18,502 nucleotides of DNA, from positions 1 to 18,502 of the forward strand of contig JARXAU010000162.1 in assembly GCA_029865675.1 (NCBI GenBank), in the 5' to 3' direction. The notes beneath the pieces are model-generated. The model was not told the origin of the DNA and did no database searches. It saw only the letters and a program-made list of their open reading frames with translations. Positions 1 to 7,211 of this stretch are shown here, piece by piece; position 1 is the first letter of the stretch; every line of letters begins with the position of its first letter. This DNA comes from Rhodoferax sp. (GTDB taxonomy: Bacteria > Pseudomonadota > Gammaproteobacteria > Burkholderiales > Burkholderiaceae_C). A program made the position numbers and the translations under genes.

Positions 1-1
1 A

Positions 2-1090
2 CTCATGGTGCAGGCCGCCGCCGCGTTGCCGCTGGCGCAATGGCCGCGCACCCAGGCGCTGTGGCGCGCCATTGCCAGCGGCAGCCAGACGCAGTGGCGC
101 AAATACCCGGACCTGCACCAGGCATTTTGGTTCCCGCACCAAGTCAAAGGCAGCACCCGCACGTCAGGCCTGACCCAGCGCGCACGCACCCTGCCCGAGC
201 TGGTGCAGCAAATGCACCAGGACATGGCCCAGCAAGCGGGCAACACCGCGCCGGGCCAAGCCCAACCCACCGTGGGCCTGGCCGACGACACGGCTGCCGG
301 TGACCTGGAAGAAGGCAGCGGCCCACAGCGCGCCCAAGGCGGCGCGAGCAGCACCGCGGCGCTGGACCAGCGTGACTTTGCTGAATGGATGCCCGGCGAC
401 ATGGACCGCTTTGAACCGGTGGTCGAAGCACTCAAAAAACGCCTGCGCGCCCAACTGCTGCGCCGCCTGCAACCTACGGGCGACCGGGGCACGGTGCACC
501 TGCGCCGCTCGCTGCGCGGCGCGCTGGCCAGCGGTGGCGAGGTGGTCAAGCTCGCCCGCGTGCAACGCCAGCGCCGCCAGCCGCGCGTGGTGGTGCTGGT
601 GGACGTGAGCCGCTCCATGGAAGTGCACGCCCAGTTTTACCTGCGTCTGAGCCGCGCTTTTGTGGAGGTAATGGACGCACGCGCGCTGGTGTTTCACACC
701 AGCGTGGCCGACGTTACGCCGCTGATGAAGCGGCGCAGCGCGCGGGTGCAAGAAAAGGTCAACGCCGTTACCTTCGGTTTTGGCGGCGGCACCCGCATTG
801 CCAGTTGCTTGCAGACCGCCCTGCGCCTGCACTTGGACCGGCGGTCCTTGCAGCGCGGTGACCTGTTTATAGTGTTCAGCGATGGCTACGACACCGACCC
901 GCCGGACGACCTGGAGGCGGTGCTGGCCCAGGTGCGCGCGCGCGGCGCCCGGGTCTGCTGGCTGCACCCCACGGTGCAGGCGCCGCAGTCCGAAGCCATG
1001 CTGCGCGCGGCCAAGCAGGTCAACCGCTTTCTGCCGGCCCATAATTTGGCCAGCCTGGCGCGCCTGCCTGACGTGCTGCGCAGCGCCTGA
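2..1090 (+). CDS. VWA domain (CoxE-like) protein, N-terminus truncated by window edge
   Basis: This is a CoxE-family von Willebrand A protein. Members of the family help mature molybdenum hydroxylases of the CO/xanthine dehydrogenase type, usually with a CoxD-like AAA+ ATPase, in the cytoplasm. A MIDAS metal site is visible: DVSRS at about residues 200-204 (counted from the ATG at 5), the GGGT stretch with Thr about 263, and FSDG with Asp about 293. A low-complexity Ala/Gln/Gly linker spans about residues 75-118. The frame is open to the left edge. Family members normally carry an extra N-terminal segment before the YPDLHQAFWFP region, so the true start is probably upstream and the ATG at 5 is internal. 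The next gene begins 33 bases downstream on the same strand and is also a molybdoenzyme maturation factor, which supports the role. A T7 run follows the stop codon but lacks a good adjacent hairpin. Confidence 0.85.
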   Translation, partial: LMVQAAAALPLAQWPRTQALWRAIASGSQTQWRKYPDLHQAFWFPHQVKGSTRTSGLTQRARTLPELVQQMHQDMAQQAGNTAPGQAQPTVGLADDTAAGDLEEGSGPQRAQGGASSTAALDQRDFAEWMPGDMDRFEPVVEALKKRLRAQLLRRLQPTGDRGTVHLRRSLRGALASGGEVVKLARVQRQRRQPRVVVLVDVSRSMEVHAQFYLRLSRAFVEVMDARALVFHTSVADVTPLMKRRSARVQEKVNAVTFGFGGGTRIASCLQTALRLHLDRRSLQRGDLFIVFSDGYDTDPPDDLEAVLAQVRARGARVCWLHPTVQAPQSEAMLRAAKQVNRFLPAHNLASLARLPDVLRSA

Positions 1091-1123
1091 ACCTTTTTTT
1101 CAACCGATTACAGGACGATTGCC

Positions 1124-1801
1124 ATGGGATGCTTACTCAAACAAGGTGGCGGTTTGTACGCCCGCCTGCGCGTGGGCGCGGTGCTCTTGGCCGCAGGCAC
1201 CGGCAGCCGCATGGGCGGTGTGGCCAAGTCGCTGATCCGCCTGCAAGGCGTGCCGCTGATCAACCGCCAGCTCATTGCGCTCAGCGGCGCCGGGGTGGAC
1301 GAGGTGGTGGTGGTCACTGGCTACGCGCGCGACGCGGTAGAAGCCAGCGTGGCGTCTTTTCCGGTCACCTTGGCGCACAACGCCGAGTTTGCGCTGGGCC
1401 AGCAAAGCTCGGTGCGCGTGGGCTTGCAGGCCTTGCGCGGCAACTTTGACGCGGTGCTGGTGGTGTTGGCCGACCAGCCGCTCTTGGGCGCCGCCGACCT
1501 GACCGAACTGATTGCGGCCTTCAAAAAGCGCCCGGCCGGCCACGTGGTGGTGCCAGTGGTAAACGGCCAGCGTGGCAACCCCATCGTGATGGACGAGGTG
1601 GCTTTGGCAGACATTTTGACCAGCGACACCCACCTGGGCTGCCGCCACCTGGTGGAGCGCCAGCCCGAGCTGGTGCATGTGCACGCCAGCACCAACACCC
1701 GCTTTGTCACCGACCTCGACACCCTGGTCGACCTGGAGGCGCTGGCCCAGCGCACCGGCTGGCGGCTTGACTTGCCCGCCGAACACGGCGTCAGCGCATG
1801 A
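1124..1801 (+). CDS. MobA/MocA-like molybdenum cofactor nucleotidyltransferase
   Basis: This is an NTP-transferase of the MobA-like family (225 aa). It probably transfers CMP or GMP to molybdopterin to make the dinucleotide cofactor for a xanthine/CO-dehydrogenase-type enzyme. The nucleotide-binding loop LAAGTGSRMGG is at about residues 22-32, with a Lys at 35. The metal-binding region ADQP is at 116-119, and the C-terminal FVTDLDT signature is at about 194-200. The start at 1124 is supported by an AGGA Shine-Dalgarno element about 8 bases upstream. The start is preceded by a 10-20 residue tail before the Rossmann-like core, so a slightly later start is conceivable. The gene lies just after a CoxE-like gene and overlaps the next gene by ATGA at 1798-1801, implying translational coupling. 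Whether it handles CTP (MocA) or GTP (MobA) cannot be settled here; the coxE context favours MocA. Confidence 0.85.
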   Translation: MGCLLKQGGGLYARLRVGAVLLAAGTGSRMGGVAKSLIRLQGVPLINRQLIALSGAGVDEVVVVTGYARDAVEASVASFPVTLAHNAEFALGQQSSVRVGLQALRGNFDAVLVVLADQPLLGAADLTELIAAFKKRPAGHVVVPVVNGQRGNPIVMDEVALADILTSDTHLGCRHLVERQPELVHVHASTNTRFVTDLDTLVDLEALAQRTGWRLDLPAEHGVSA

Positions 1802-2553
1802 GCACGCCGCCCGCCAGCAGCAGCGCCGCGGGCGTGTTCAGCGCGCCCAACATCGCCCCCAACAGTGCGGCTAATAGCGCGCACTGGCCGGTGCCCATGG
1901 CGGTGCACCGCCTGCAGGGCGCGGCGGCGGTGAACGAGGTGCTGGCGCGCATCTTCAGCGTCATGCGCGCCACCGACGTGGCCCAGCACCCCGAGCGCGC
2001 CGGCAGCTTTTACGCCAGTGCCGACGACTTGCTACAGCGCGTGGACGTGCCCGAGTTCCACACCCTGGTGAAGTTCATCGCCCAGTCGCTGCAAGCCACC
2101 GCCAAACAGGCCAACGCCGGGGTCTGGCCCAGCGGGCGCCACGGCCTGCAACTCGAACTGGTGGGCCTGTGGTTTCAGATTCAAAACGGCGCGGCCTTTC
2201 ACGACGTGCACACCCACGGCAACTGCTCCTGGTCGGGCGTGTATTACGTGCAAATCGACCCGGTAGCAGAGCGCCAGCGCGAGCCGCAGTGGGGCGCGCT
2301 TAACGGCGCCACGCGCTTTTACAGCCCGCTGTTCCCGCTCCTGGGCGGCGCCTACATGGACATGGGCAACGCGTTTATGCAAAACGCCACGCTGGATGTG
2401 ACGCCGCAGGAGGGCGAGCTGGTGCTGTTCCCCGCCTTTTTGCCCCACAAGGCGCTGCCCTATGTGGGCTCCAAGGACCGCATCGTGGTGTCCTTCAACG
2501 CCCAAATCCGCGCTCCGCAGGGCGACCAGATTTACCGCTACGCAGGGGCCTGA
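1798..2553 (+). CDS. Putative 2OG-Fe(II) oxygenase (TIGR02466/PF13759-like)
   Basis: The protein (251 aa) resembles the uncharacterised 2OG-Fe(II) oxygenase family with the HxH...SGVYYV signature. Visible features are HTHGNCSWSGVYYVQID at about residues 138-154 (candidate iron ligands His138/His140), FPAFLPHKALPY with the distal His about 217, and Arg about 228 followed by VVSFN, the expected 2-oxoglutarate carboxylate contact. The first 30 residues are low-complexity Ser/Ala/Pro and look disordered; no signal peptide is seen, so it is probably cytoplasmic. The ATG overlaps the stop of the nucleotidyltransferase gene (ATGA), suggesting coupled synthesis. The substrate is unknown, and the family is assigned by motif recall rather than a search. 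A GGCGC-N6-GCGCC hairpin without a T-run lies just after the stop, between this gene and the convergent cusF-like gene. Confidence 0.7.
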   Translation: MSTPPASSSAAGVFSAPNIAPNSAANSAHWPVPMAVHRLQGAAAVNEVLARIFSVMRATDVAQHPERAGSFYASADDLLQRVDVPEFHTLVKFIAQSLQATAKQANAGVWPSGRHGLQLELVGLWFQIQNGAAFHDVHTHGNCSWSGVYYVQIDPVAERQREPQWGALNGATRFYSPLFPLLGGAYMDMGNAFMQNATLDVTPQEGELVLFPAFLPHKALPYVGSKDRIVVSFNAQIRAPQGDQIYRYAGA

Positions 2554-2580
2554 GGCGCTGGTTGGCGCCGGTGGCTGCTC

Positions 2581-2892
2581 CTAGCGCACGGCAGCAGGAA
2601 CGATTTCGGTCAGCACCAGTTTGCCGTCCTCGCGCACCACGGCAAAGCGCACTTTGTCGCCTTTTTTCAGGTCTCCGAACAAGACCGGGTTTTTGACGGT
2701 GAACACCATGGTCATGGGCGGCATGTCAATGCTTTTGATTTCTCCGTGGGCGATGGTCATCTTGCCCCCCTCTTTGTCGACCTTGCGGATTTCGCCCTCG
2801 CTCAAGTCTGCGGTTTGGGCCGCGACGGCCAGCGCCACGCAGGCAGCGGACAGGGCCAGTGTCAGCGCGCGCAGGGTTTTGCTAAGCGTCAT
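2581..2892 (-). CDS. CusF-like periplasmic Cu(I)/Ag(I)-binding protein
   Basis: This is a small periplasmic copper chaperone of the CusF family (103 aa). A hydrophobic Sec signal peptide ends near residue 25 (VAAQ). The mature OB-fold carries the metal motif HGEIKSIDMPPMTMVF at about residues 49-64, giving His49, Met57, Met60 and Met62. In E. coli CusF the position matching Met57 is Trp44, which caps Cu(I), so this copy has a Met there. It is the last gene of the leftward copper block; its ATG overlaps the stop of the DUF411 gene (ATGA at 2889-2892). In CusCFBA systems CusF passes Cu(I) to the CusB/CusA pump. No such pump is encoded in this window, so here it may buffer periplasmic copper or serve a pump encoded elsewhere. 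Confidence 0.88.
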   Translation of the reverse strand: MTLSKTLRALTLALSAACVALAVAAQTADLSEGEIRKVDKEGGKMTIAHGEIKSIDMPPMTMVFTVKNPVLFGDLKKGDKVRFAVVREDGKLVLTEIVPAAVR

Positions 2893-3380
2893 ACGGCTAC
2901 TCCTTTGGCATAACTTTGAAACACACGTGTGCCGCCGCCGGGCAGCACCAGCAAGACATCAAACGCGTCTTTGCGGCCTTCGTAAACCGCGCCGTCCATG
3001 CCGGGCGAGCCCACCGGCATGCCTGGCACCGCCAAGCCGATGGCCTTGGGTTTTTCCCGCAGTAGGCGCCGCACTTCCTTGGCCGGTACATGGCCTTCTA
3101 GCGCGTAGCCGCCCACGCTGCCGGTGTGGCACGAGCCCAGCGCGTCGGGAATGCCCAAGCGCTTGCGCGCCGCCGTGTTGCCCTCGTTGAATACGCGCAC
3201 CGCAAAGCCGGACTTTTGCAGGTGCGACACCCATTCTTCGCAGCAGCCGCAGTTCGGGTCTTTCCAGACTTCAACCTGGGGTTTCGCGGCTATGGCCTGG
3301 GCGGGCAGGAACGCTGCCGCCAGCGGCAAGGCGATGGCGTGCTGCAAGCACAGGCGCCGGGTCAGTGCTTTAGTGGGCAT
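2889..3380 (-). CDS. DUF411 domain periplasmic metal-binding protein
   Basis: This is a DUF411 family protein (163 aa from the chosen start), common in copper and silver resistance clusters but without a proven biochemical role. An RR-containing hydrophobic leader (residues about 8-32) predicts export. The core has a thioredoxin-like start VEVWKDPNCGCCEEW with CGCC at 44-47, a second CH pair at 84-85, and the family hallmark VPGMPVGSPGM at about 118-128. The ATG at 3380 is chosen over a GTG at 3410 because an excellent Shine-Dalgarno AAGGAGG lies 6 bases before it. That start overlaps the end of the cupredoxin gene by 11 bases, and its own stop overlaps the cusF-like start, so the three genes are translationally linked. 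It probably binds Cu(I) through the Cys/Met motifs. Confidence 0.88.
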   Translation of the reverse strand: MPTKALTRRLCLQHAIALPLAAAFLPAQAIAAKPQVEVWKDPNCGCCEEWVSHLQKSGFAVRVFNEGNTAARKRLGIPDALGSCHTGSVGGYALEGHVPAKEVRRLLREKPKAIGLAVPGMPVGSPGMDGAVYEGRKDAFDVLLVLPGGGTRVFQSYAKGVAV

Positions 3381-3900
3381 GCTTGTCCTCCTTGGGGGTG
3401 TTTTTGGCACTCAATTTTGCTGCGGCGACCCGCACCTGGCCTTTCATGCCCGCCTCAAAGTGGCCGGGTTGCAGGCAGGCGAAGTTCACTACCCCTGCGC
3501 GGCTGAACTTCCACACCAGCTCGCCGGTCTTGCCGGCTGCAAGAGTGAGCATATTGGGCTCGGCGTGCTCCATTTCTGGAAACTTTTTCATCAGCTCCGC
3601 GTGGGCTTTGAGGTCTTTTTCGCTGCCCAGCACGATTTCGTGCGTGAGCTGGCCGGCGTTTTTGACCACGATACGCACGGTTTCGCCCTGCTTGACCGAC
3701 AGCTTGGAGGGCACAAACTGCATGCTGTCGCGCATTTGCACTTCTACCGTGCGCGTGACCTGGCTGGCCTGGCCTGCTTCGCCCATGGCGGCGTTGGCGT
3801 GGTCGTGGTGCTGACCGTCAGCGGCGCCAGCGGCCAAGGCGGGTGATGCTGCCGCCAGCGCAGCGCTGGCCCAGGCCAGCAGGGTGTTGCGAAACTTCAT
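3370..3900 (-). CDS. CopI-like periplasmic cupredoxin
   Basis: This is a type-1 copper protein (176 aa) of the plastocyanin/azurin-like cupredoxin family found in copper resistance loci. A Sec signal peptide ends at about residue 24 (ALAAG). A His-rich stretch HHDH follows at 31-34. The cupredoxin ligands are visible: His87 in LTHEIV, Cys142 in NFACLQPGH, His147 and Met152 in HFEAGM. The C-terminus is Lys/His rich. The ATG at 3900 is preferred over upstream in-frame codons because a signal peptide starts there and an AAGGAA element lies about 8 bases before it. The gene sits between the multicopper oxidase and DUF411 genes. It may act as electron carrier or copper store for the oxidase. The 18 bases around its start nearly match those at the first gene of the block. 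Confidence 0.88.
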   Translation of the reverse strand: MKFRNTLLAWASAALAAASPALAAGAADGQHHDHANAAMGEAGQASQVTRTVEVQMRDSMQFVPSKLSVKQGETVRIVVKNAGQLTHEIVLGSEKDLKAHAELMKKFPEMEHAEPNMLTLAAGKTGELVWKFSRAGVVNFACLQPGHFEAGMKGQVRVAAAKLSAKNTPKEDKHAH

Positions 3901-3966
3901 GGGGATTTCCTTCAGTGGTGGATGCAAAAAAATGGGTTGGCGTGTGGTGGAGTGCGTCGCACGGCG

Positions 3967-5394
3967 TCAGTGTTCTCCATGGCTAGCGGCCTTCTTGGGC
4001 CGGGGCTTGCGCACCTGCACCTCGATCTCAGCGGCGGGCATATGGTTCACGCCCATGGCCGCCTTGCCGCCAGACTGGCTGCGCGCGGCCGGGGCTAGCG
4101 CACCGGTCCATTCATAGGCCACGCTGCCCGGCGGGTGCGCGTACCAGCCGGGGTCTTGGTAGTTGCCGTGCGGCTGGTCCTTGCGCACCTTGAGCACGCT
4201 GAACATGCCGCCCATCTCCACCCCGCCAAACGGACCCCGCCCGGTCATCATGGGCGCGGTGTTGTCGGGGAGAGGCATTTCCATCTCGCCCATGTCAGCC
4301 ATGCCGCGCTCGCCCATCACCATATAGTCGGGGATCAGCTGGCTGATTTGTCGGGCCAAACCGCTATGGTCCACGCCGATCAGCGTAGGCACGTTGTGGC
4401 CCATGGCGTTCATGGTGTGGTGGCTTTTGTGGCAATGCAAGGCCCAGTCGCCCGGCTCATCGGCCACAAACTCCAACTGGCGCATCTGCCCTACCGCCAC
4501 GTCGGTGGTGACTTCGCTCCAGCGTGCGCCGGGCGGCGTGGGGCCGCCATCGGTGCCGGTCACCTGAAACTCGTGGCCATGCAGGTGAATGGGATGGTTG
4601 GTCATGGTCAGGTTGCCCACGCGGATGCGCACTTTGTCGTGCAGGCGCACATGAAGAGAGTCAATGCCCGGAAACACCCGGCTGTTCCAGGACCAGATGT
4701 TGAAGTCCAGCATGGTCATAATTTTGGGCGTGTAGCTGCCGGGGTCGATGTCATAGGCACTCAGAAGAAAGCAAAAGTCGCGCTGCACCTCGGCAATCCA
4801 GGGGTGGGGCGCTTTGGGGTGGGTGATCCATAGGCCCATCATGCCCATGGCCATTTGCGTCATCTCGTCCGCGTGGGGGTGGTACATAAAGGTGCCCGGG
4901 CGGCGGGCCTCGAACTCATACACAAAGGTTTTTCCCGGCTGGATGGACGGCTGCGTCAGCCCCGTGACTCCGTCCATGCCGCTGGGCAGGCGCTGGCCGT
5001 GCCAGTGCACGCTGGTGTGTTCGGGCAGGCGGTTGGTGACAAAGATGCGCACCCTGTCCCCCTCGACCACCTCAATGGTCGGGCCGGGCGACTGGCCGTT
5101 GTAGCCCCACAAGTGGGCCTTGAAGCCCGGCGCCATTTCGCGCACCACCGGCTCGGCAACCAGATGGAACTCTTTAACGCCTTGGCGCATGCGCCAAGGC
5201 AGCGTCCAGCCGTTGAGTGTGACGACCGGGTTGTAGGGGCGCCCGGTGTCTGGCAGCAGGGGGGCCATGGTTTGGGCGCTGCTTTGCGACACCGGCTCGG
5301 GCAGGGCCGCTAGCGCGACCCGGCTGACAGCGGCGGCGGCCACCGCGCCACCGGCCAGGCCAGCGGCCTTGAAAAATTCACGTCGTGCGTTCAT
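3967..5394 (-). CDS. CopA-like multicopper oxidase, Tat-exported
   Basis: This is a multicopper oxidase (475 aa) likely oxidising Cu(I) to the less toxic Cu(II) in the periplasm. The leader MNARREFFKAAG is a Tat signal. All four copper motifs are intact: HWHG at 130-133, HPH at 172-174, HPIHLHGHE at 267-275, and HCHxxxHxxxxM with His320, Cys321, His322, His326 and Met331. Unusually, the type-1 motif is followed by a Met-rich tail, with ten Met between residues 358 and 397. This may supply extra copper sites. The ATG at 5394 is chosen over a TTG at 5409 because the Tat leader begins there; neither has a strong Shine-Dalgarno. The protein is shorter than plasmid-type CopA (about 600 aa), matching the chromosomal two-domain-like oxidases seen with cupredoxin, DUF411 and CusF genes. 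A perfect 22-bp palindrome lies inside the gene at 5179-5200. Confidence 0.92.
   Translation of the reverse strand: MNARREFFKAAGLAGGAVAAAAVSRVALAALPEPVSQSSAQTMAPLLPDTGRPYNPVVTLNGWTLPWRMRQGVKEFHLVAEPVVREMAPGFKAHLWGYNGQSPGPTIEVVEGDRVRIFVTNRLPEHTSVHWHGQRLPSGMDGVTGLTQPSIQPGKTFVYEFEARRPGTFMYHPHADEMTQMAMGMMGLWITHPKAPHPWIAEVQRDFCFLLSAYDIDPGSYTPKIMTMLDFNIWSWNSRVFPGIDSLHVRLHDKVRIRVGNLTMTNHPIHLHGHEFQVTGTDGGPTPPGARWSEVTTDVAVGQMRQLEFVADEPGDWALHCHKSHHTMNAMGHNVPTLIGVDHSGLARQISQLIPDYMVMGERGMADMGEMEMPLPDNTAPMMTGRGPFGGVEMGGMFSVLKVRKDQPHGNYQDPGWYAHPPGSVAYEWTGALAPAARSQSGGKAAMGVNHMPAAEIEVQVRKPRPKKAASHGEH
5179..5200. repeat. Perfect 22-bp palindrome inside the multicopper oxidase gene
   Basis: The left half GCCTTGGCGCA is followed without a gap by its exact reverse complement. 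It encodes the LPWRMRQGV stretch near residues 65-73 of the oxidase. The flanking bases (C at 5178, A at 5201) do not continue the symmetry. Confidence 0.9.
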
Positions 5395-5442
5395 GGAATC
5401 GGCTTTCAAAACAAGGGTATGGGGGGTGGGCGCGGCGTGGCG

Positions 5443-6885
5443 TCAGTGCGCAGCATCACCGGCGCCCGCGCTTTTAGCCGCCGGCGCACCCAGCGCGGCG
5501 GGGGTGGGGCGGCCGATTTGTGCCGCTTGCAGCGCCGCATCGGCCAGCCAGAACTGCTGCTCGGCGGCGATGGCGGCCTGCACCGTGGCTATTTGGTCTT
5601 TGGTGTCGGCCAGCAGCTCAAACACGCCGATCAACATGCCGTTGTAGCGCAGCAGGTTTTCGTCGGCGATGGTTTTGCGCAGGGGCAGCACCTCGTCGCG
5701 GTAATGGCGCGCCAGGTCGTAGGCCGTGCGGTAGGCCGAATAGCTCTCGCGCAGACCGGAGCTGGCTTCAGTCAGCGTGGCCCTCAAGCGCTGGGCCAGC
5801 GCCAGGCTTTGTGCGCCCAGAGCGGTACGGCGTAATTCGCCGCCATCGAGCAGCGGCAGCCGAAAGCTCATCTCAATCCCTTGGCGCGTGGCCTGCGTGC
5901 CCGCTGCGTCGTCAAACACGGTGTCGCGGCGCACACCTAGCTCAATGTCGGTCAGGCTGGTGATGTCGCCCAAGCCCTGGGCTTGCAGCGCTGAAGCCAG
6001 CGCCGCCTGGGCCATGCGCACGTCCAGCCGCTGCGCCTGCGCGGTTTGGCCCACCTCCTGCGCTGTGTGTGGCGCCTCGGGCAGCATCGGCAGGCGCTCG
6101 GGCAGGCGCAACTGCGCCGCCTGCGCATCGTCCAGGCCCAATGCACGCACCAGCGCTTCACGTGCGGCCAGGGCGCTGTGCTGCGCCAGTGCCCATTGGC
6201 CGCTGGCATCGGCATAAAACGCGTGCTGGCGGGCGCGCTGCAAGGTGTTGAAATTGCCCACCGCGTGCATGCGCCGCGCCAGTTCCGCGCTGCTTTGCGC
6301 CAGTGCATTGACCTGCTGGGCGTAAATTAGCGTTTGCTGCGCCGCCACCGCGCGCACCCAGGCCTGGCGCACCAGCGTCACCTGGTCCACCACCTCGGCG
6401 CTGAGCTGGATCTGCGCTGCCTCCAGCGCCCGGGCCGCGCGCGCCTGGCGCTGGGGTAGGGTGAGCAGCTCCAGCAAGCCGAAACTCAGGCGCCGCCCAA
6501 TCTCCAGCTCGTCGCCCAGGCGCGCTTGTTCCAAACTCAGCATCGGGTTGGCCATGCGCCCGGTCTGTGCTGTGGCCGCAGCGTCTGCCCAGCGCTGGGC
6601 CAGCAGGGCTTGCAGTGCCGGGCTGTTGACCAGCGCCAGCTGCACAGCGTCGCTTTGCTGCAGCGGCTGCGCCAGCAGGCGGGTGGCGTGTTGCGCGCGT
6701 GCAGATACCTGCGCAGGGGTCTGCGCCAGAGCCACGGCGCCCTGCGAAAAGCGGGCCGTGTCTTGGTTGGTACGGGCCAAGGTGGCCTCAAAGTCCAGGC
6801 TGGCGCAGCCGGACAGGGCCAGTGCAAGGCCCAGTGGCAGGGCACGCAAGCGCCCGACGTACCCCTCACAGATGGCGGCGCTCAT
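5443..6885 (-). CDS. TolC-family outer membrane efflux lipoprotein
   Basis: This is an outer-membrane factor of the TolC/CusC type (480 aa), expected to form a trimeric channel for efflux. The leader ends in the lipobox LSGC with Cys27, so the mature protein is lipidated. The rest is long Ala/Gln/Leu-rich helices with two related halves, typical of the coiled-coil barrel, and ends in a Pro/Ala-rich tail. The frame stays open upstream to 7200, but ATG 6885 is chosen: an AGGAGC Shine-Dalgarno lies about 8 bases before it, the lipoprotein leader begins there, and it overlaps the stop of the preceding small gene by ATGA. No RND pump, MFP or other inner-membrane partner is encoded in the window, so the channel must share one from elsewhere or work differently. 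The neighbouring oxidase and cupredoxin genes point to copper. Confidence 0.9.
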   Translation of the reverse strand: MSAAICEGYVGRLRALPLGLALALSGCASLDFEATLARTNQDTARFSQGAVALAQTPAQVSARAQHATRLLAQPLQQSDAVQLALVNSPALQALLAQRWADAAATAQTGRMANPMLSLEQARLGDELEIGRRLSFGLLELLTLPQRQARAARALEAAQIQLSAEVVDQVTLVRQAWVRAVAAQQTLIYAQQVNALAQSSAELARRMHAVGNFNTLQRARQHAFYADASGQWALAQHSALAAREALVRALGLDDAQAAQLRLPERLPMLPEAPHTAQEVGQTAQAQRLDVRMAQAALASALQAQGLGDITSLTDIELGVRRDTVFDDAAGTQATRQGIEMSFRLPLLDGGELRRTALGAQSLALAQRLRATLTEASSGLRESYSAYRTAYDLARHYRDEVLPLRKTIADENLLRYNGMLIGVFELLADTKDQIATVQAAIAAEQQFWLADAALQAAQIGRPTPAALGAPAAKSAGAGDAAH

Positions 6886-7211
6886 GGCTGGGCTCCTGGT
6901 CCGGGCGGCGCAGGCGTTGGGCTTGCCGCTTCCCTCGCATAGGCCCGCCAACCGCCTATGCCTTGCACCGTGGCGTTCGCCTGCGGCCAGGGGGTGGGCG
7001 CTTGCTCGGCATACGCCTGGTACTGCGCCATTACCGATACGTAATGCAAACCGCTCGCACCTTGGGGCACCGCTGCTGCGCCCATGGGGGCATCGCGCAC
7101 TGCGGGCGCAGGACGGCTTGTAGCGCTTGCCACGGGGGTTTGCGCCCAGGCCCCTGACACCAGCAGCAGCCAGGGCAGGGTCCATTTCAACAATCCACAA
7201 TCAATAGTCAT
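6882..7211 (-). CDS. Small exported protein with GGWRAYARE motif, copper-locus associated
   Basis: This is an uncharacterised protein of 109 aa. A signal peptide with core LLKWTLPWLLLVSGAWAQ ends near residue 24. A low-complexity Pro/Ala segment follows, then a compact conserved-looking stretch: LHYVSVMAQYQAY, then PWPQAN, then GIGGWRAYAREA near residues 84-95, and a Pro-rich end. From memory, proteins with a similar GGWR-Y-EA ending occur just upstream of TolC genes in other proteobacterial copper loci, but no function is known to me. The start at 7211 has GAGG about 7 bases upstream; a second ATG at 7215 is out of frame. Its stop overlaps the tolC-family start (ATGA), implying coupled translation and a joint role, perhaps in channel assembly or metal sensing in the periplasm. 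That role is inference only. Confidence 0.72.
   Translation of the reverse strand: MTIDCGLLKWTLPWLLLVSGAWAQTPVASATSRPAPAVRDAPMGAAAVPQGASGLHYVSVMAQYQAYAEQAPTPWPQANATVQGIGGWRAYAREAASPTPAPPGPGAQP

Noticed and set aside
164..1042. Long open frame on the minus strand opposite the CoxE-like gene (292 aa)
   Set aside because: It is a shadow of the real gene caused by high GC at third positions; the product is His/Gln/Ala-rich with no family signature.
1057..1100. Possible terminator at the end of the CoxE-like gene (GGCGC / GCGCC and T7 run)
   Set aside because: The stem is only 5 bp with a 21-base loop and ends 6 bases before the T-run; the next gene continues the same cluster 33 bases on.
2554..2569. 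GGCGC-N6-GCGCC hairpin between the convergent oxygenase-like and CusF-like genes
   Set aside because: There is no T-run on either strand; a 5-bp GC stem is expected by chance in DNA this GC-rich. Placement between convergent genes keeps it only as a weak possibility.
6587..6600. 14-bp palindrome GCCCAGCGCTGGGC in the TolC-family gene
   Set aside because: It consists of the frequent GC-rich words CCAGCGCTGG and occurs in repetitive Ala/Gln coding sequence; shorter variants recur nearby.
6886..7200. N-terminal extension of the TolC-family frame up to 7200
   Set aside because: The extension overlaps the small exported gene, lacks a leader, and the lipoprotein signal with a good Shine-Dalgarno begins at 6885.
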